Below, in pieces: positions 1 to 12,842 of a stretch of 59,822 bases of DNA. Each line of letters begins with the position of its first letter. Positions within the stretch are counted from its first letter, which is position 1. The stretch comes from Hepatocystis sp. ex Piliocolobus tephrosceles (taxonomy: Eukaryota > Apicomplexa > Aconoidasida > Haemosporida > Plasmodiidae). The position numbers and the translations under genes are program-made. The notes beneath the pieces were generated by a model, which did no database searches, was not told the origin of the DNA, and saw only the letters and a list, made by a program, of their open reading frames with translations. The stretch is from positions 1-59,822 of the forward strand of contig CABPSV020000002.1 of NCBI GenBank assembly GCA_902459845.2, read 5' to 3'.

Positions 1-516
1 AAATATATTCATAAAACAATTTGGACATAAAACTTACAATATAATAGAGGTTAAAAAAAAAGGAATTTTTTTTTTTTTTTTTTAAATAATGAAGAAATAA
101 TGTTTTGAAGACTGCAAATATATTTTATACAAAAATAATTTATACCTTTAATTTATATGAACAGATATAATATGTGTATAGAACCAAAAAAAATAAAAAA
201 AATAAAAAAAATAATAAAAAAAAAACTTATAAATATAAAAAAAATCCGTTTTAAAACGATTATATATATTTTTTAATGCCACATGGATTTCTTTTATTAT
301 GATTATTACTAATTTATTGTATGCTGTTTACAAACTTGTCTAATTAATTTTTCATGCTAATAAATATACCACATGTATATCTTTTTTTTTTTTTAATTTA
401 CAAAAGTATAATGAAACAATATATTTTATTAACACTTAAGTAAATAAAGAGAACCCACATATGTGTAAGTATAGAAATATACACATATATAAACAATTAT
501 ATGTACATATACACAC

Positions 517-553
<37 letters not shown>

Positions 554-626
554 TATGTATTATATTTACATATTTCATAAATTTATGTTTTAACACGCGC
601 ACATAAAAAAAATAAAAAATAAGAAA
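1..626. other. Intergenic, 5' flank of the SNARE gene
   Basis: No coding potential was seen. The stretch holds poly(T) and poly(A) runs and a (TA)n microsatellite at about 522-550. It is probably promoter and 5' UTR of the SNARE gene that starts at 627; no specific motif could be assigned. Confidence 0.6.
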
Positions 627-1047
627 ATGGATTTGTGGAATAAAGATTATGAAAAAGCAATTGAAACAGGGAAACGAATTAAAAAATTGTTAAAACAAAA
701 GGAAAAGGGAAAGGATAAAACAAAAAATAGAGCAATGCTAAGAGGTGAAATAACTGAGTTTAATCAAAATGTTAAATTTTTATATCATCAATTAGATAAT
801 GACTATATAAAAAATGATAAAAATTATATAAAAAACGAATCTAAATATAAATCTAAATTATCCAGTTTGGATAAAATTAAAGCCGAGATAGCGAAGTTAT
901 ATGAAGCTTACGTTACAACTAATACTGACGTAAGAGAAAAAAAAAAAAATGCTCGAATATATACATGTATTAATGTAAATTATGTTATTACTTATTAAGT
1001 GAAATATTCGAGCACATGCAATAGCATACATGTATACATACACAAAA

Positions 1048-1099
<52 letters not shown>

Positions 1100-1483
1100 T
1101 TTTTTTAGAGTGATTCGTTTAACATTAACATGAATTTTTTAAACGATTACGGTAATGAAAATAACACACATTTAAATGAATTAAATAAAGAAGCATTTAT
1201 GATGAAACAAGAGAATTTAATGAAATTGCAAGATGAACAATTAACATTTCTTGAAGGTACTACACACAATTTAAAAAATATTAGCTATAATATCAATAGT
1301 GAATTACAGATACATAATGAGTTGTTAGACGATATAGATAGAGATGTTGATGAAACAAATAACTTATTAAGTAGAAATAGAAATATTTTTCATAGAGTTA
1401 CAAATACTAGTAGTAATTTATATTTATATTTTTTAATTATTTTATTAACAATTACACTATTTTTGCTTATTATAATACTTTAA
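627..1483 (+). CDS. Qc-SNARE, syntaxin-6-like, two exons
   Basis: Tail-anchored SNARE for vesicle fusion, most like the syntaxin 6/Tlg1 branch (Golgi-endosomal in other eukaryotes). Exon 1 is 627-929 (101 codons) with donor GTAAGA. Exon 2 is 1109-1483, after a long T-tract ending in TAG. Both junctions are phase 0, giving 225 residues. Residues 1-101 are a charged helical N-terminal region. Residues about 139-198 are the SNARE helix: the segment starting LKNIS and continuing to LLDDID lines up with syntaxin 6. Residues about 205-225 are a hydrophobic C-terminal anchor (FLIILLTITLFLLIIIL) with nothing after it, as expected for tail-anchored insertion. The position matching the ionic zero layer is His170 (CAT at 1313-1315) instead of Gln. 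Family assignment is firm; the exact Qc subtype is inferred from local similarity. Confidence 0.9.
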
Positions 1484-1931
1484 TTTTGCACATTGAGATG
1501 GAAAAGTAAAATTATGAGTTCCTAATACTAATCGAAATGGGTATATATTTTTAATGTATTCTTATTATATGGAGGATAAGCAAAAATAAAATTTTAAACT
1601 TTTTACTACTTTTTTTTTTTTTTTTTTTTAGTACATTTTAGTTTCTTATTTTAAAAATATACACAATACATTGATATTATATTTTTGATTAATTTAATTT
1701 ATAATATGTTTCCAAAATATATAGAATTTACAGTCCAACAATTTTGAAGTACATCAGTTGTTTTTATTTGTTCACATTATTAATTTTAGCAAAGCAGCAA
1801 TATTTATTTACGCGTTTTTATTATACAAATAAATATGAATAGATATAAATAAATATATATATATATATATATATATTTTGCATGTATGTATGTGGTACGT
1901 ATGTATTTAGCATGTATGTGTTTTTATTTTA

Positions 1932-1962
<31 letters not shown>

Positions 1963-2424
1963 TTTTTTTTTTCCATATAAATTGACTTTTTAAAGATTAA
2001 AATACAACATATTATAACAAAATTTTACCCTAAATGAGAAAAAAATGTTACCTCTTGCGTATATACATACATATATAATGACCGTTTTCTCTTTTATTTT
2101 TTTTAAATACTTGTAAGTACAAAACACATTATAACAAGAATGCACAATTACATAAATACATTATTGTGCAAAATATATATATCATATACTTGTCTAAAAC
2201 TTTTATATATAAAGTTATGTTTTTTGCTACTTAATAAAATGTCAAAAACGTCGGTAGTATCTAAATTTATACAACTTTAAACACGCTCATTAATTTTGTA
2301 AAATTTTCAAATGTGATATTTCATCATTATAAAAAAAAAAAAAAAAAAATATAGTTGTTATAATTATTTATATGTATATAAAGTTAGTATAATGAAACTT
2401 GTAGTTATTTGAAGTAAATAAATG

Positions 2425-2476
<52 letters not shown>

Positions 2477-2632
2477 AAACACACACACTTAAATAAAAAC
2501 GTGCATGTTTGTAAACATTTATATTGCACCTATATATTTAAATATATGCGTATATATAAAGAAATTAATAAATAATTGAATGAAATGAATATAATAGAAA
2601 ATAGAGACAGAAAAATACCCTATAATCGGTTA

Positions 2633-2691
<59 letters not shown>

Positions 2692-3144
2692 TGTAACATA
2701 TAAATGTGAGCAAATGAGAACATGTATAACTACATTTAGATACATATATAAACATGTACAAAATATATATGTATTAGTATGCACATGCATATTCTATTTT
2801 TTTTTTTTTTTTTTTTTTTTTTTCCTTATAAATTGACATATAAAAACATACAAACAACTGTATTATGATGCATATATAAATAAAAAAAAAAAAAATAACT
2901 ATTTTTTTTTAGCATTCTTTTTTATAATTAACATTTTAATTACAAAAACAAACATACAGATATATGCAAAAAAAAAAAAAAAAAAAAAAAGTATTTATTT
3001 TTGTGCTATATGCTTAATCCGTTTATAATTGTATTATGTTGCATTCGTGCAATAGACACTTAATAAATAAATAAAAAAAAAATAAAAAAAAACTAGTCAT
3101 AAAAAAAATAGTCAAAAAAATGGTCAACAGAATGGTCAAAAAAA
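1484..3144. other. Intergenic between convergent SNARE and TPT genes
   Basis: No supported gene. It contains T-tracts, (TA)n runs (about 1853-1876 and 2636-2685) and a 48-base poly(A) run at 2428-2475. An 86-codon ORF at 2576-2836 is built on the (TA)n and a T-tract and is not credible. It should hold the 3' UTRs of both neighbours. Confidence 0.6.
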
Positions 3145-4779
3145 TTAGCCATATTTTTTCTTTACTATAGAATATACAAATGTACCAGCTACAGCCATTG
3201 ATGAACCAACTCCACCAAGCAAAGAAAATTTAGTTTTAAAAATAAAATAACTAGTTAATATTAAGAATACTCTTTTAACAGTACTTGCAACAGCATGTGT
3301 AATATGGTTAAGTCTGTTCAAAGAAATAAATGATAATTGGTTATATAGATAAAACCATACTCCTGACATAACTATATGTTTTGATAAAACTTTTAATACA
3401 TCTCGATTATTCTTTAAATAGATATATGAATTTTTCCATTTATGTGCATCTAAATATAAAGCTGGTGTTAAAAATATAGCTGAAAATAAAGTTAAAAGAG
3501 CAAATATATTTTCTGCAGATAAATGTTTACCTATTTTATCTAAGTTTTTATTCATCATTGTTTTTGCTTCTATTCCTCTCATAGTTGAAAGAACATTGGC
3601 TATTAAAGTTGAATATAAAGCTTTATAAGTAAAAGATAATTCTTTAATAGAAGCCAATGAAACACCAAAAACAATTGGTATTAGTGATGAATATGTATAT
3701 ATAGACATTTTTTCATTTTTTAAGATAAAACCAAAAAGTGCAGCAAATAATGGTGATGATGCTTTAACGATATGAACAAAACTAATAGCACCTGCACCCA
3801 TAGCTATAACAGACAATAAATGGGCATATCCATGATATATACTTTGTTTCATTATACTATTATATTTTTTTAAAAATAATTTATATTTTTGTAAAAATTT
3901 AATTAAATTATTACTATCACTTAATTTTATTTTTTTTAATTCTTCTTCATCGTAAAAAAGTTCAGGTTGTTTTCTTAATTTCAATAACCAAGGTACTAAA
4001 AATATTGGTATTCCTACATATATTTGTGCTAAAGCAATAGTAATAGGTAAATTTAACATATTTAATGCTTTTTTATTTTCAATGTTATAAAAAATGTTAC
4101 AAACATACCATAACCCTAACAGTGATATAGTTTTACTTCCTTCTACCACTTTAGTTAAAGTATTACATTTATTGTCTTCTTTTTTATGTTCTACATTTTT
4201 ATTATTACTATTTGTTACTGATAATGATTTTGTTAAATTATTTTCTTTTTTTTTATTATCACTTTGATTGTCATAGCCATATTTATTACTCTTATTTTTT
4301 AGTTTGTTGTCATTATATTCAGTTGATGATATATCGTCAATTATTTTATCATTTTGAAAAGCATTTTCTAAGTCTTTTATATTATTTTTAATTGAATTAT
4401 TAAATAAATGAAAAAAATGTGCACCATTTTTTTGATTAACCATTGAATTTATAAAGCCATTATTAATTTTTATTTTTTCGCTATATATAATCTGGTTGTT
4501 ATAATTATTTTTATTTAAGTTATTAATACTATATGTTGGTTTATAATTATTAAGAAAAAATGAAACATTATTTGAGTAGCTTTTTTGTTTTGAATTATGT
4601 TTATATATTATATTTTTTTTTTTTATATTACCATTTATATTATTATTTAACATATAACTTTTTATATTCAAATTATTATGATTCCCATAATAATAATCCT
4701 GGTTATTTAGACATTTTCCTATTTTAATTTGTATACTAATAACAACTACAATGATTAAACTTTTTATAAACAAGTTCAT
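3145..4779 (-). CDS. TPT: Triose phosphate/phosphate translocator, apicoplast inner-membrane type
   Basis: A 544-residue member of the plastid phosphate translocator branch of the drug/metabolite transporter superfamily. In Plasmodium such proteins bring triose phosphate and phosphoenolpyruvate into the apicoplast in exchange for phosphate, feeding isoprenoid and fatty-acid synthesis. Residues 1-24 are a signal peptide (hydrophobic core LIIVVVISI). Residues about 25-205 are a Lys/Asn-rich extension that looks like an apicoplast transit peptide plus linker. Residues about 210-544 are the translocator fold with about ten membrane helices. The late motif THAVASTVKRVFLI carries the adjacent Lys502-Arg503 pair that binds substrate phosphate in red-algal and plant relatives. 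The bipartite leader argues for the inner-membrane paralogue, since the outer-membrane paralogue has no long leader. A single exon; the C-terminus KKKYG is complete. Confidence 0.94.
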   Translation of the reverse strand: MNLFIKSLIIVVVISIQIKIGKCLNNQDYYYGNHNNLNIKSYMLNNNINGNIKKKNIIYKHNSKQKSYSNNVSFFLNNYKPTYSINNLNKNNYNNQIIYSEKIKINNGFINSMVNQKNGAHFFHLFNNSIKNNIKDLENAFQNDKIIDDISSTEYNDNKLKNKSNKYGYDNQSDNKKKENNLTKSLSVTNSNNKNVEHKKEDNKCNTLTKVVEGSKTISLLGLWYVCNIFYNIENKKALNMLNLPITIALAQIYVGIPIFLVPWLLKLRKQPELFYDEEELKKIKLSDSNNLIKFLQKYKLFLKKYNSIMKQSIYHGYAHLLSVIAMGAGAISFVHIVKASSPLFAALFGFILKNEKMSIYTYSSLIPIVFGVSLASIKELSFTYKALYSTLIANVLSTMRGIEAKTMMNKNLDKIGKHLSAENIFALLTLFSAIFLTPALYLDAHKWKNSYIYLKNNRDVLKVLSKHIVMSGVWFYLYNQLSFISLNRLNHITHAVASTVKRVFLILTSYFIFKTKFSLLGGVGSSMAVAGTFVYSIVKKKYG

Positions 4780-6036
4780 TTTTTTTTACTTTATTTATAT
4801 TACTTTATTTTACTTTATTTATTTATTTATTTTTTTTTTTTTTATATCTTATTATGATATCATTAGATGTAGTAAACACGCATTTGCATGTGCATATATG
4901 TTGGAATTTTCAGTTCGTGTGAGCTTTTTAAAAAAAAATCACTATTTTCTGTTTGATTTGTTTCGTTTAGCTAAGCGTGATTTATTTAATTTGACGCGAT
5001 AACATAAGATGTGATATGATACAATATGATAAGATGTGATTTTAACACGGCTTTGTTTTGTTTTTGTTTTGTTGTGTTTTGTTTTGCTTCGTTTTTTTAT
5101 TTGTCTTCTCCGGTACTGCGTTTTGTTGCTATATTTGTTATTTCCTTATTTATGTTGATTTTTTTTTTTTTTTTTTTTATTATTTTAGTAATAGCAATAA
5201 TTGTTACAATGTGGCTAATAGTATTATTAACAATTGTGCATTGCTATTACACTTATTCTTCCTGTTTAGTCCAATGAAGTAAAAAAAAAAAAAAATAACA
5301 AAAAAATTATGTGCTTATTAATAAAAAAAATAATAATATATTCATAATTAGTTACATATAACTTGTTTATGTTAATGACGATGTTAATTATATGTTCATA
5401 AAATCATGCAGAAAAAAAAAAAAAAATGATATAAACAATTATAAGAAAAAAAATAATAATAATATACCAACAAGCTAATGTCATACAATTACCTTTTTTT
5501 TTTTTTTTTTTATTAAATTCCATAGTTCCAATGAAAATAACACAACATAAAACAAAGAAATTTTATTTATTCATTTTTTTTTTTTATTGAAGAATAATTC
5601 GAACACACGAGTACGTGAATGGAAAAGCGTTCAAGCCATGTGTACCGTACGTATATATATATATTCATGTTAGGGATACATGGATATGTCATACACGAAG
5701 AAAAAATAATTTAACATTAGCAGAACAATTTTTAAGCAATGTTTTAATAAAGCAAACGCATTTATACGACACATACAAATATGTATATATAACATATATG
5801 TATATGTTTTTTTTTTTAATTTTTTTTTTGTTATTGTTTAATAAAACATATAAAAAAAGGAAGTTAAACTTTGAAAATTAAAAAAGCAAAAAAAAAAAAA
5901 AAATTTCCAAAAATTAAAAGAAAAGCCCACAAGATGGAACATACATATAATATATATATATATGTGTATCACATAAACTATCCAGGGTTATTTTTACATT
6001 ATTGTAAAAGATTTTAGATAATTTTATATCCATGTG

Positions 6037-6078
<42 letters not shown>

Positions 6079-6189
6079 AAATTTATATAAGAGTATATAT
6101 ATAGGAGACAAACTACATCCGTTGATTATTTTTTTCGTTGATTTATATGTGTATATACTTTTTTTCATTAAACCTTTTTTGTTCTAAAA

Positions 6190-6245
6190 TATGGCCACCA
6201 TGAAAGTGACTATGGTGAAAGTGGTCATGGTGAAAGGTGTGTAAC
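6190..6245. repeat. GC-richer imperfect repeat in an AT-rich spacer
   Basis: Copies of a pattern close to ATGGTGAAAGTGGTC recur with small changes over about 55 bases. The stretch also contains ATGGCCACCATG and a 17-codon ORF ending at 6245. It stands out against flanks that are almost pure A/T. Function is unknown. Confidence 0.5.
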
Positions 6246-7004
6246 GTTAGGTAATAAAATAAAAGAAAAAATCCTTTGCTACAATGTAAAAAAAGAAATG
6301 TCATGTAAACATATATATATGTGCCTACTTTTATATGTAGATTTTACAAGTACTAAAATCCTGTATAAAATATAAAAAAAAGACGTAAAAACATAAATAG
6401 TTATTCGTATAAACAGCCAAAACAAAAAACATTAAACCTAATGTGGATAAATGCTATTTTTATGCTTTAATAAATAAATGTTAAAAAAAAAAAATAACTA
6501 TAAAAAAGAAGAATAACACAAAAAATGAAAGACAACATAAAAAAGAAAAATTCTATTCAAATAAAATACCATTGAACATGTTATTGAGTTGCTTTAAAAA
6601 ATTTGTTTGGTAATTCTTTTTTATAACAAATCATTTTGTAGGTAAAAAAATGAAAAATAATATTTCAAAGTATTTATAAACAAATGTGAAGCATATTTAA
6701 AAAAAAATTAATAAATTTGTATTTACTAGGTAAATAAGTAAATATATATTCATGTTTGCACACATGTTTTTAAGAAAAAGGAATAAAAAAAAATACAAAA
6801 AAAAAAAAAAAAAAAAAAAAATATACAACCCCGTCTAATTACAAATACTATTGATTTTTTTATTAATGTTGAACAAAAGTACCATCTTTGAATATAAAAA
6901 ATGTGTATACCAAAACGTTGCCGTAAAAATGTGGACAATACTAGTATAATTGTCAAGATGTTTTTATTTCCATTTCTACCCATAATTAAAAATTCATAAA
7001 AATT

Positions 7005-7035
<31 letters not shown>

Positions 7036-7103
7036 TGAATTAGTGGCTTTAAATTTTTCTTAATCACTTTTATTACTTGACGACTGTTCACTATATCATG
7101 TTA

Positions 7104-7143
<40 letters not shown>

Positions 7144-7789
7144 GAAATTATTTATTTATTTGTCACTCACTTATTTAATTTTTTATTTATTTATTCGTTT
7201 ATTTATTTCACTCATATTAATTTATTTATTTGTTTGTTCATTTTTACAACAATGAATACACGCACGCGCGCACGAATATTTTGTTTAATGTAATTTTACA
7301 TCAATAGTATTTACCTCCTTATTGAAAAAATTATTTTTTACATGTTTTCTCACTTTTGTCAGTTTTTATAACATTATATGGTGTAACCTTGTTTTATTTT
7401 ATTTTGTTTTTGCACTTTTTCCTTATTTGCGTTGATATTTTTTATTTTCTTTTGAAGGTTATTTTTTTTTTTTACAAAATACAAAAGAACGATTTTTATA
7501 TTTTCCTTTTATTTTTGTCATTTATATTTGCCGTTTATATTTACCGTTTACATTTGCCGTTTATATTTGCCATTTCTTTTTGCCTCCTATTTTTACATTT
7601 TTGCAATTAATCATGTATTAAATCGTGATGTATAAATATACAATGAAACATTTTTAACATATCCACGTTTTATAACATAATTCATTTATACTTAAAATAA
7701 TAAATTACAATCATTTTCACAATTGTTATGTTGTTTAAAGAGTTGTTTATTTTTTTTTTTTTTTTTGGATCTTTATGTATATTATATAC

Positions 7790-7820
<31 letters not shown>

Positions 7821-8309
7821 TCCTTTGACTGATTTTTATTATTATTTTTCATTTTTTTTTTTGTGTTAATCATACGTATATATATGTAAGTATATATGCA
7901 AATTTTATACCGATAATTTATTTTTTTTTTTATGATAAGACAGAATTTCCGTTTTTTAGAAAATGTATATTACTCTTTTTATATATTAAAGTAGGCAAGA
8001 TATTGATCTACTGTTTTATAAACATTTTCATTTTTATTGAAATGTGTTGTATATTAAAATCGATAATAAAAAATTGAACTAACGCCCCAATAGTTTAATA
8101 CAAAAAAAAATATATATATATATAAGTATATATATTTATATTTTTATATGTGTTTGTGTTTGTGTTTTTGTTTGTGTTTGTATTTAATTTTTTTTTGTTT
8201 TTTTTGATGTATGAAATACCGCCAAGTTTATTCGCATAATAGTATATGTACACACTCATTGTCGCTATTAATTATCTAATGCACAATTGTATAATTAATG
8301 GACATATTG

Positions 8310-8520
8310 AAGAATTCACTAACGAACTAGCTAGCACTTCACTAATGAACTAGCTAGCTATTTGCTAACAATTTAGCTAACAATTTATAAACGAACTAGC
8401 CAAAAAAAATAACTATTAAGTAGCTCACAAATTATTAACGAACCACTACACTGTTTATTAACAAACCACTGCACAGTTTATTAACAAATACGTTAAACGC
8501 TCATTAACAAATCAATCGAA
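8310..8520. repeat. Degenerate repeats in the 5' flank of the BT1-like gene
   Basis: Related units recur: AACGAACTAGCTAGC-like copies around 8320-8400, then TTATTAACRAACCACTRCAC-like copies around 8430-8500. The block ends about 20 bases before the ATG at 8542, so it lies in the 5' UTR or core promoter. Confidence 0.6.
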
Positions 8521-8541
8521 TACCGTTTAAACTATACAATA

Positions 8542-9495
8542 ATGTTAAAGGATAAATTATTAAAATTTTTAAAATACTTTGACCTCTTTAAAGATAACTA
8601 TATATACCACATTCTTTTTTTGTATATTTTTTTTTTAAGAATAACATACACATACGCAGAAATTACTATATCCCATTTTTTTACATTTTTAATAAGTAAA
8701 TATGAAAATACCGAAACATCAAAAAAAGAAGAAAACTTTTTATATTATATTACTAGTTTGTTTCATATATATAATAGAAATGATGAAAAATTGATGAGTA
8801 TGAAATTATTTGTTATTATATACCTTCCAATATGTTTAAAATGTTTTTATACGCTATTTTTTGATTATATTGCATATTATATATATATACATTACTACTT
8901 TAGTAAAATTAATAGCGATTTTAAAAAAAATTATTATGACTCATTAAGTTATGACTATGAAAGAAGCGAAGAAGAATACAATGAATTTGAAAGAAGAGAG
9001 AAACTCCAAAACAGTGACAGTGGTATGGGCAGAGGAAGTTACATGGGCAGTGGAAGTGACATGGGCAGTGGTATGGGAAAAAACAGAAATGTATCTGATA
9101 AGGTAAATAAAAAAATATCTTTTAAAAAAAATAGAATAATAATGAATAAACTTAGTAAAAAAAAAAAAAAAATGAGTCAAAGTAGTGTTAAAAATATAGG
9201 TGGTTTGCCAATAGATGAACTTAATAAATATTATTGGAAAAGAAAAAGGAAAGATTATTTAATGAATGTTAAAGCTAATAATATGTTACTTAATCGAAAA
9301 AGGTTTAGATCTAGACAAAAAGATGATACGCACAGTATTAAAAATATAGGTGATAATAGTAAAAGTAGTAAAGGTGGCAATGGAAGTATTAAAAAAGGTG
9401 ACAATATGTTTAAAAGGAATAAAGGTATAAAAATAATAACTTGTAATAACGATTTTATAAGAAACAAACTACTAAGTATTAGAAATAAGAACAAG

Positions 9496-9573
<78 letters not shown>

Positions 9574-12500
9574 AATAATCATAATAAAGGCGACTTAATT
9601 AAACCCGTGTTTTTTGATCTATTTAAAAATAACAGTATTATTTTTGTAAAGAGGAAAAAAAAGTGCACAAAAAAACTTACCACTAAACAAAACTTTCTCA
9701 ATAATGATAATAATTTTTTTTCTGCTAAAAATATGGAAAAAAAAAAAATTGTGAATAAAAAGGATACTTTTATGTTTGATAATAAACAGATGGAGATGCA
9801 GAATAATAACAACTTCAATAACACATTTTTGAAAAAAAAAGAGATTATGAATGATAAGGAAAAGAATATAAATGATTGTAGTGACTATTATAGTATCGAA
9901 CAAAGTAGTTATTTCAGTGTTCCAGAGAGTAACGAATGTGTTAATATGGGTAGCAGAAGTTTTAAAGAATCAAATAAGATGTATAGTTATAATAGTGTTA
10001 GTACTAATAGTGTCAAAAAAAGTATTGAAAATAATAGGAATAATGGAAATATTGAAAAAAATAAAGACAAAAATAAAGACAAAAATAAAGACAAAAATAA
10101 AGACAAAAATAAAGACAAAAATAAAGATAAAAATAAAGATAAAAATAAAGATAAAAATAAAGATAAAAATAAAGATAAAAAATTGCAAGAGTTTTATTTT
10201 GAAAATGAGAATAAAAATGTAGCAAACGAATTGATAGAAGAGAGTTGTAGTAATGATTTGGGGAAAAATAATATTTTTATTAAAAATGAGGAAAATAATA
10301 TTTTTATTAAAAATGGGAAAAATAATATTTTTATTAAAAATGGGAAAAATAATATTTTTATTAAAAATGAGAAAAATAATATTACTGATAATACTGATTT
10401 GGATTCAAATAATAAGAATGTCGTAGAAAGATCTACTTATGATGATATCACAATAATACAATCAAAAGAGATGGTTCTGTTATCGAACAATACTAATGAA
10501 AATTCTAAAAGTACGAAATCGTATAAACCAATAAAAGAAGGGTTGCATATGGATTTTTTTTTTAAAGATAGCTGTGACACAGAAGAAGGTAAAAACCATA
10601 ATATATATGGTACAACTACTGATTCTGTTACTAATCAGAATAATAAAGTATACTATAGTGAAGAGAGTGATGATTATTATTATTATAATAAATTTAAAAA
10701 TTTTGATTATATAATGAATATTACTGCTGATAACAAAAGAGAAATAATACTTAATAGAATTAACATTGAATATTATAATATAAAATTAAATATATTAATT
10801 TTATCATGTATAATTATTCAATTTTTGAATTCTCTAATATTAATTTCAATATCACACCATTTTATAAAAACAAAAGAGAAAATATATTTTTATTGTTTTT
10901 TATATTCGTTATTAGAATGTATAACTGATGTTATTTCGGATAATATATTTTTTTTATGTGGTAAATTTACTAATATATATAAAAAAGAATTTAGTATCAA
11001 TTCTGTTTATATTATACAAGTGATAAGTAAAATGATATTAAGTATGTCAACTGTGTTTATTTATTTTATTCATAATATATTAGTTACATTTTTTGAAGAT
11101 ACAAATATAATTATTGTTAATACATTTATTAAAATTTTATCTATTTTTATTCTTTTATTTATTTTTATAAAAAATAAAAATAATCTTTTCGATTCTCATA
11201 CTTATGAAACGTTTGAAAATATGTATGACTTCGATCACATTAATAATGAAAACAAAAATGATAAGTCAGACATTGACACGTTTGTTAAATATTCTCCTTT
11301 TCGTGGTGTTACTACTACAAGTAAAAAGGATTTAAAGGGGGAAGAAGAAGAACAACAAGATCAGAAAAAACGAAAAACTAATAACGACGTTATAAGTGAA
11401 AAAACAGCTAATATTGTAATGAAATATAATAAACAAATTAAAGACATAAACAAAAATGAAAATTATGACAAAGTTGAACATTATAACACATTTTACAAAG
11501 ATTTAAAACAAAGCCCTGATTTTTTTAAAAATACAAACGCATATAGCACTATTTATTTAAATAATTATGATAAGCAAACAAATTTGTTTGGTAATAATAG
11601 TGATAGTTATAGTGACACTAACAATAGAACTTTTAGCAGCCACCTTATTAGCAATAATAATAGTAGTACCAAAACAAAACTATGTTTAACAACTGACTCC
11701 AATGAGAAAACAAAATACGTTAACTTAAAATTTGATAAATTTAAATGGACATCTACATATTGTAACCTTTTAAAATTAGTAAATAAGATAAAATACTTTT
11801 TTAATAAAAAGAACAATAATAATTATGATTATAATTATAAAATAAGAAATTGTTATGATCATAACTATGGTTATAACTATAGTAAACAATTTCCATTATC
11901 AGATAGCCGATATACATTATTAGCTACACAAGAATATGAATCTTTTACTACTGAACATAGGCGTAATGATTATAATTATAGTCCAAATATATATCGAAAT
12001 AAGAAATCAGGTTTTATACAATCTGTTAAAAACTTTTTTAAAAATAAAATAAATTTTAGTTCTTGGTTAGCAGACCCAATTTTAATGCAATATAATTCAT
12101 TAATTGAAAAAGAAATGAAATATATTAAAAAAGAAAAAAAAAGAAAAATTCATAAAAATAAATACCAAAAAATAAAAGATGATATAACAGATGATATAAC
12201 AGATAATATAACAGATAATGTGTATGCAATAGATGACATAAGTGAATATGATAGTATATCAAAGCAAACAAAACATAAAACAAAAAAAAAAAAAGAAAAA
12301 AAAAAAACCAAAAAAAAAAATGATAAAATAAAAAACCAAAAAAAAAAAAAAATTACTTTTACATATCCTATTAAATTATTATTAAATAATTTAAATTTTC
12401 CCAATATTTTTTATATCTGTTTATTATTAATTATTCCTACTTTTGAAAGAATTTTTTTAACTTATAAAATTAAAAATATAAAACTTAAGTTCCAATCCTT

Positions 12501-12800
12501 TTGCTATTTAAATATAGTAAGTCACATAACCGATATAATCGGCTTGTATTTTTATATTTCCAATTTTACTGATGATTCTTATACCACTTCCATTTTATTC
12601 AGTACATTTATTAGTATTATACTAATGTCCTTAAGGATTATTTTTTTCCTTAAAAAGCTGAATTATATTGGCTTCTTGGTAAAGCAGATAATATGATAAA
12701 AATAAAATACCATTTTAATGCGTTAAATAGATGTCAACAGACGAAATGAGTGTAGCTGCAACAGCGTGTTATTATTTTGGTACATCGCAGTATGCACAAA

Positions 12801-12842
<42 letters not shown>

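Larger units (their letters stand above)
4780..8541. other. Long divergent intergenic region between TPT and the BT1-like gene
   Basis: About 3.8 kb without a convincing gene, between two divergent genes, so it should carry both promoters. It contains (TA)n at about 6040-6074 and 7110-7140, many homopolymers, a CG-rich snippet at 7257-7275, a GC-richer imperfect repeat at 6190-6245 and degenerate repeats at 8310-8520. ORFs such as 5026-5277, 7356-7610 and 5914-6168 are rich in Phe/Ile/Tyr from T- and TA-tracts and have no credible start or splice context. Confidence 0.55.

Noticed and set aside
2576..2836. 86-codon plus-strand ORF
   Set aside because: It is mostly (TA)n and poly(T) translated as YIYIYI and FFFF, with no credible start context or splice signals.
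5026..5282. Two overlapping Phe/Cys-rich ORFs
   Set aside because: Both are translations of T-rich spacer in different frames, without hydrophobic-segment order or homology that I recognise.
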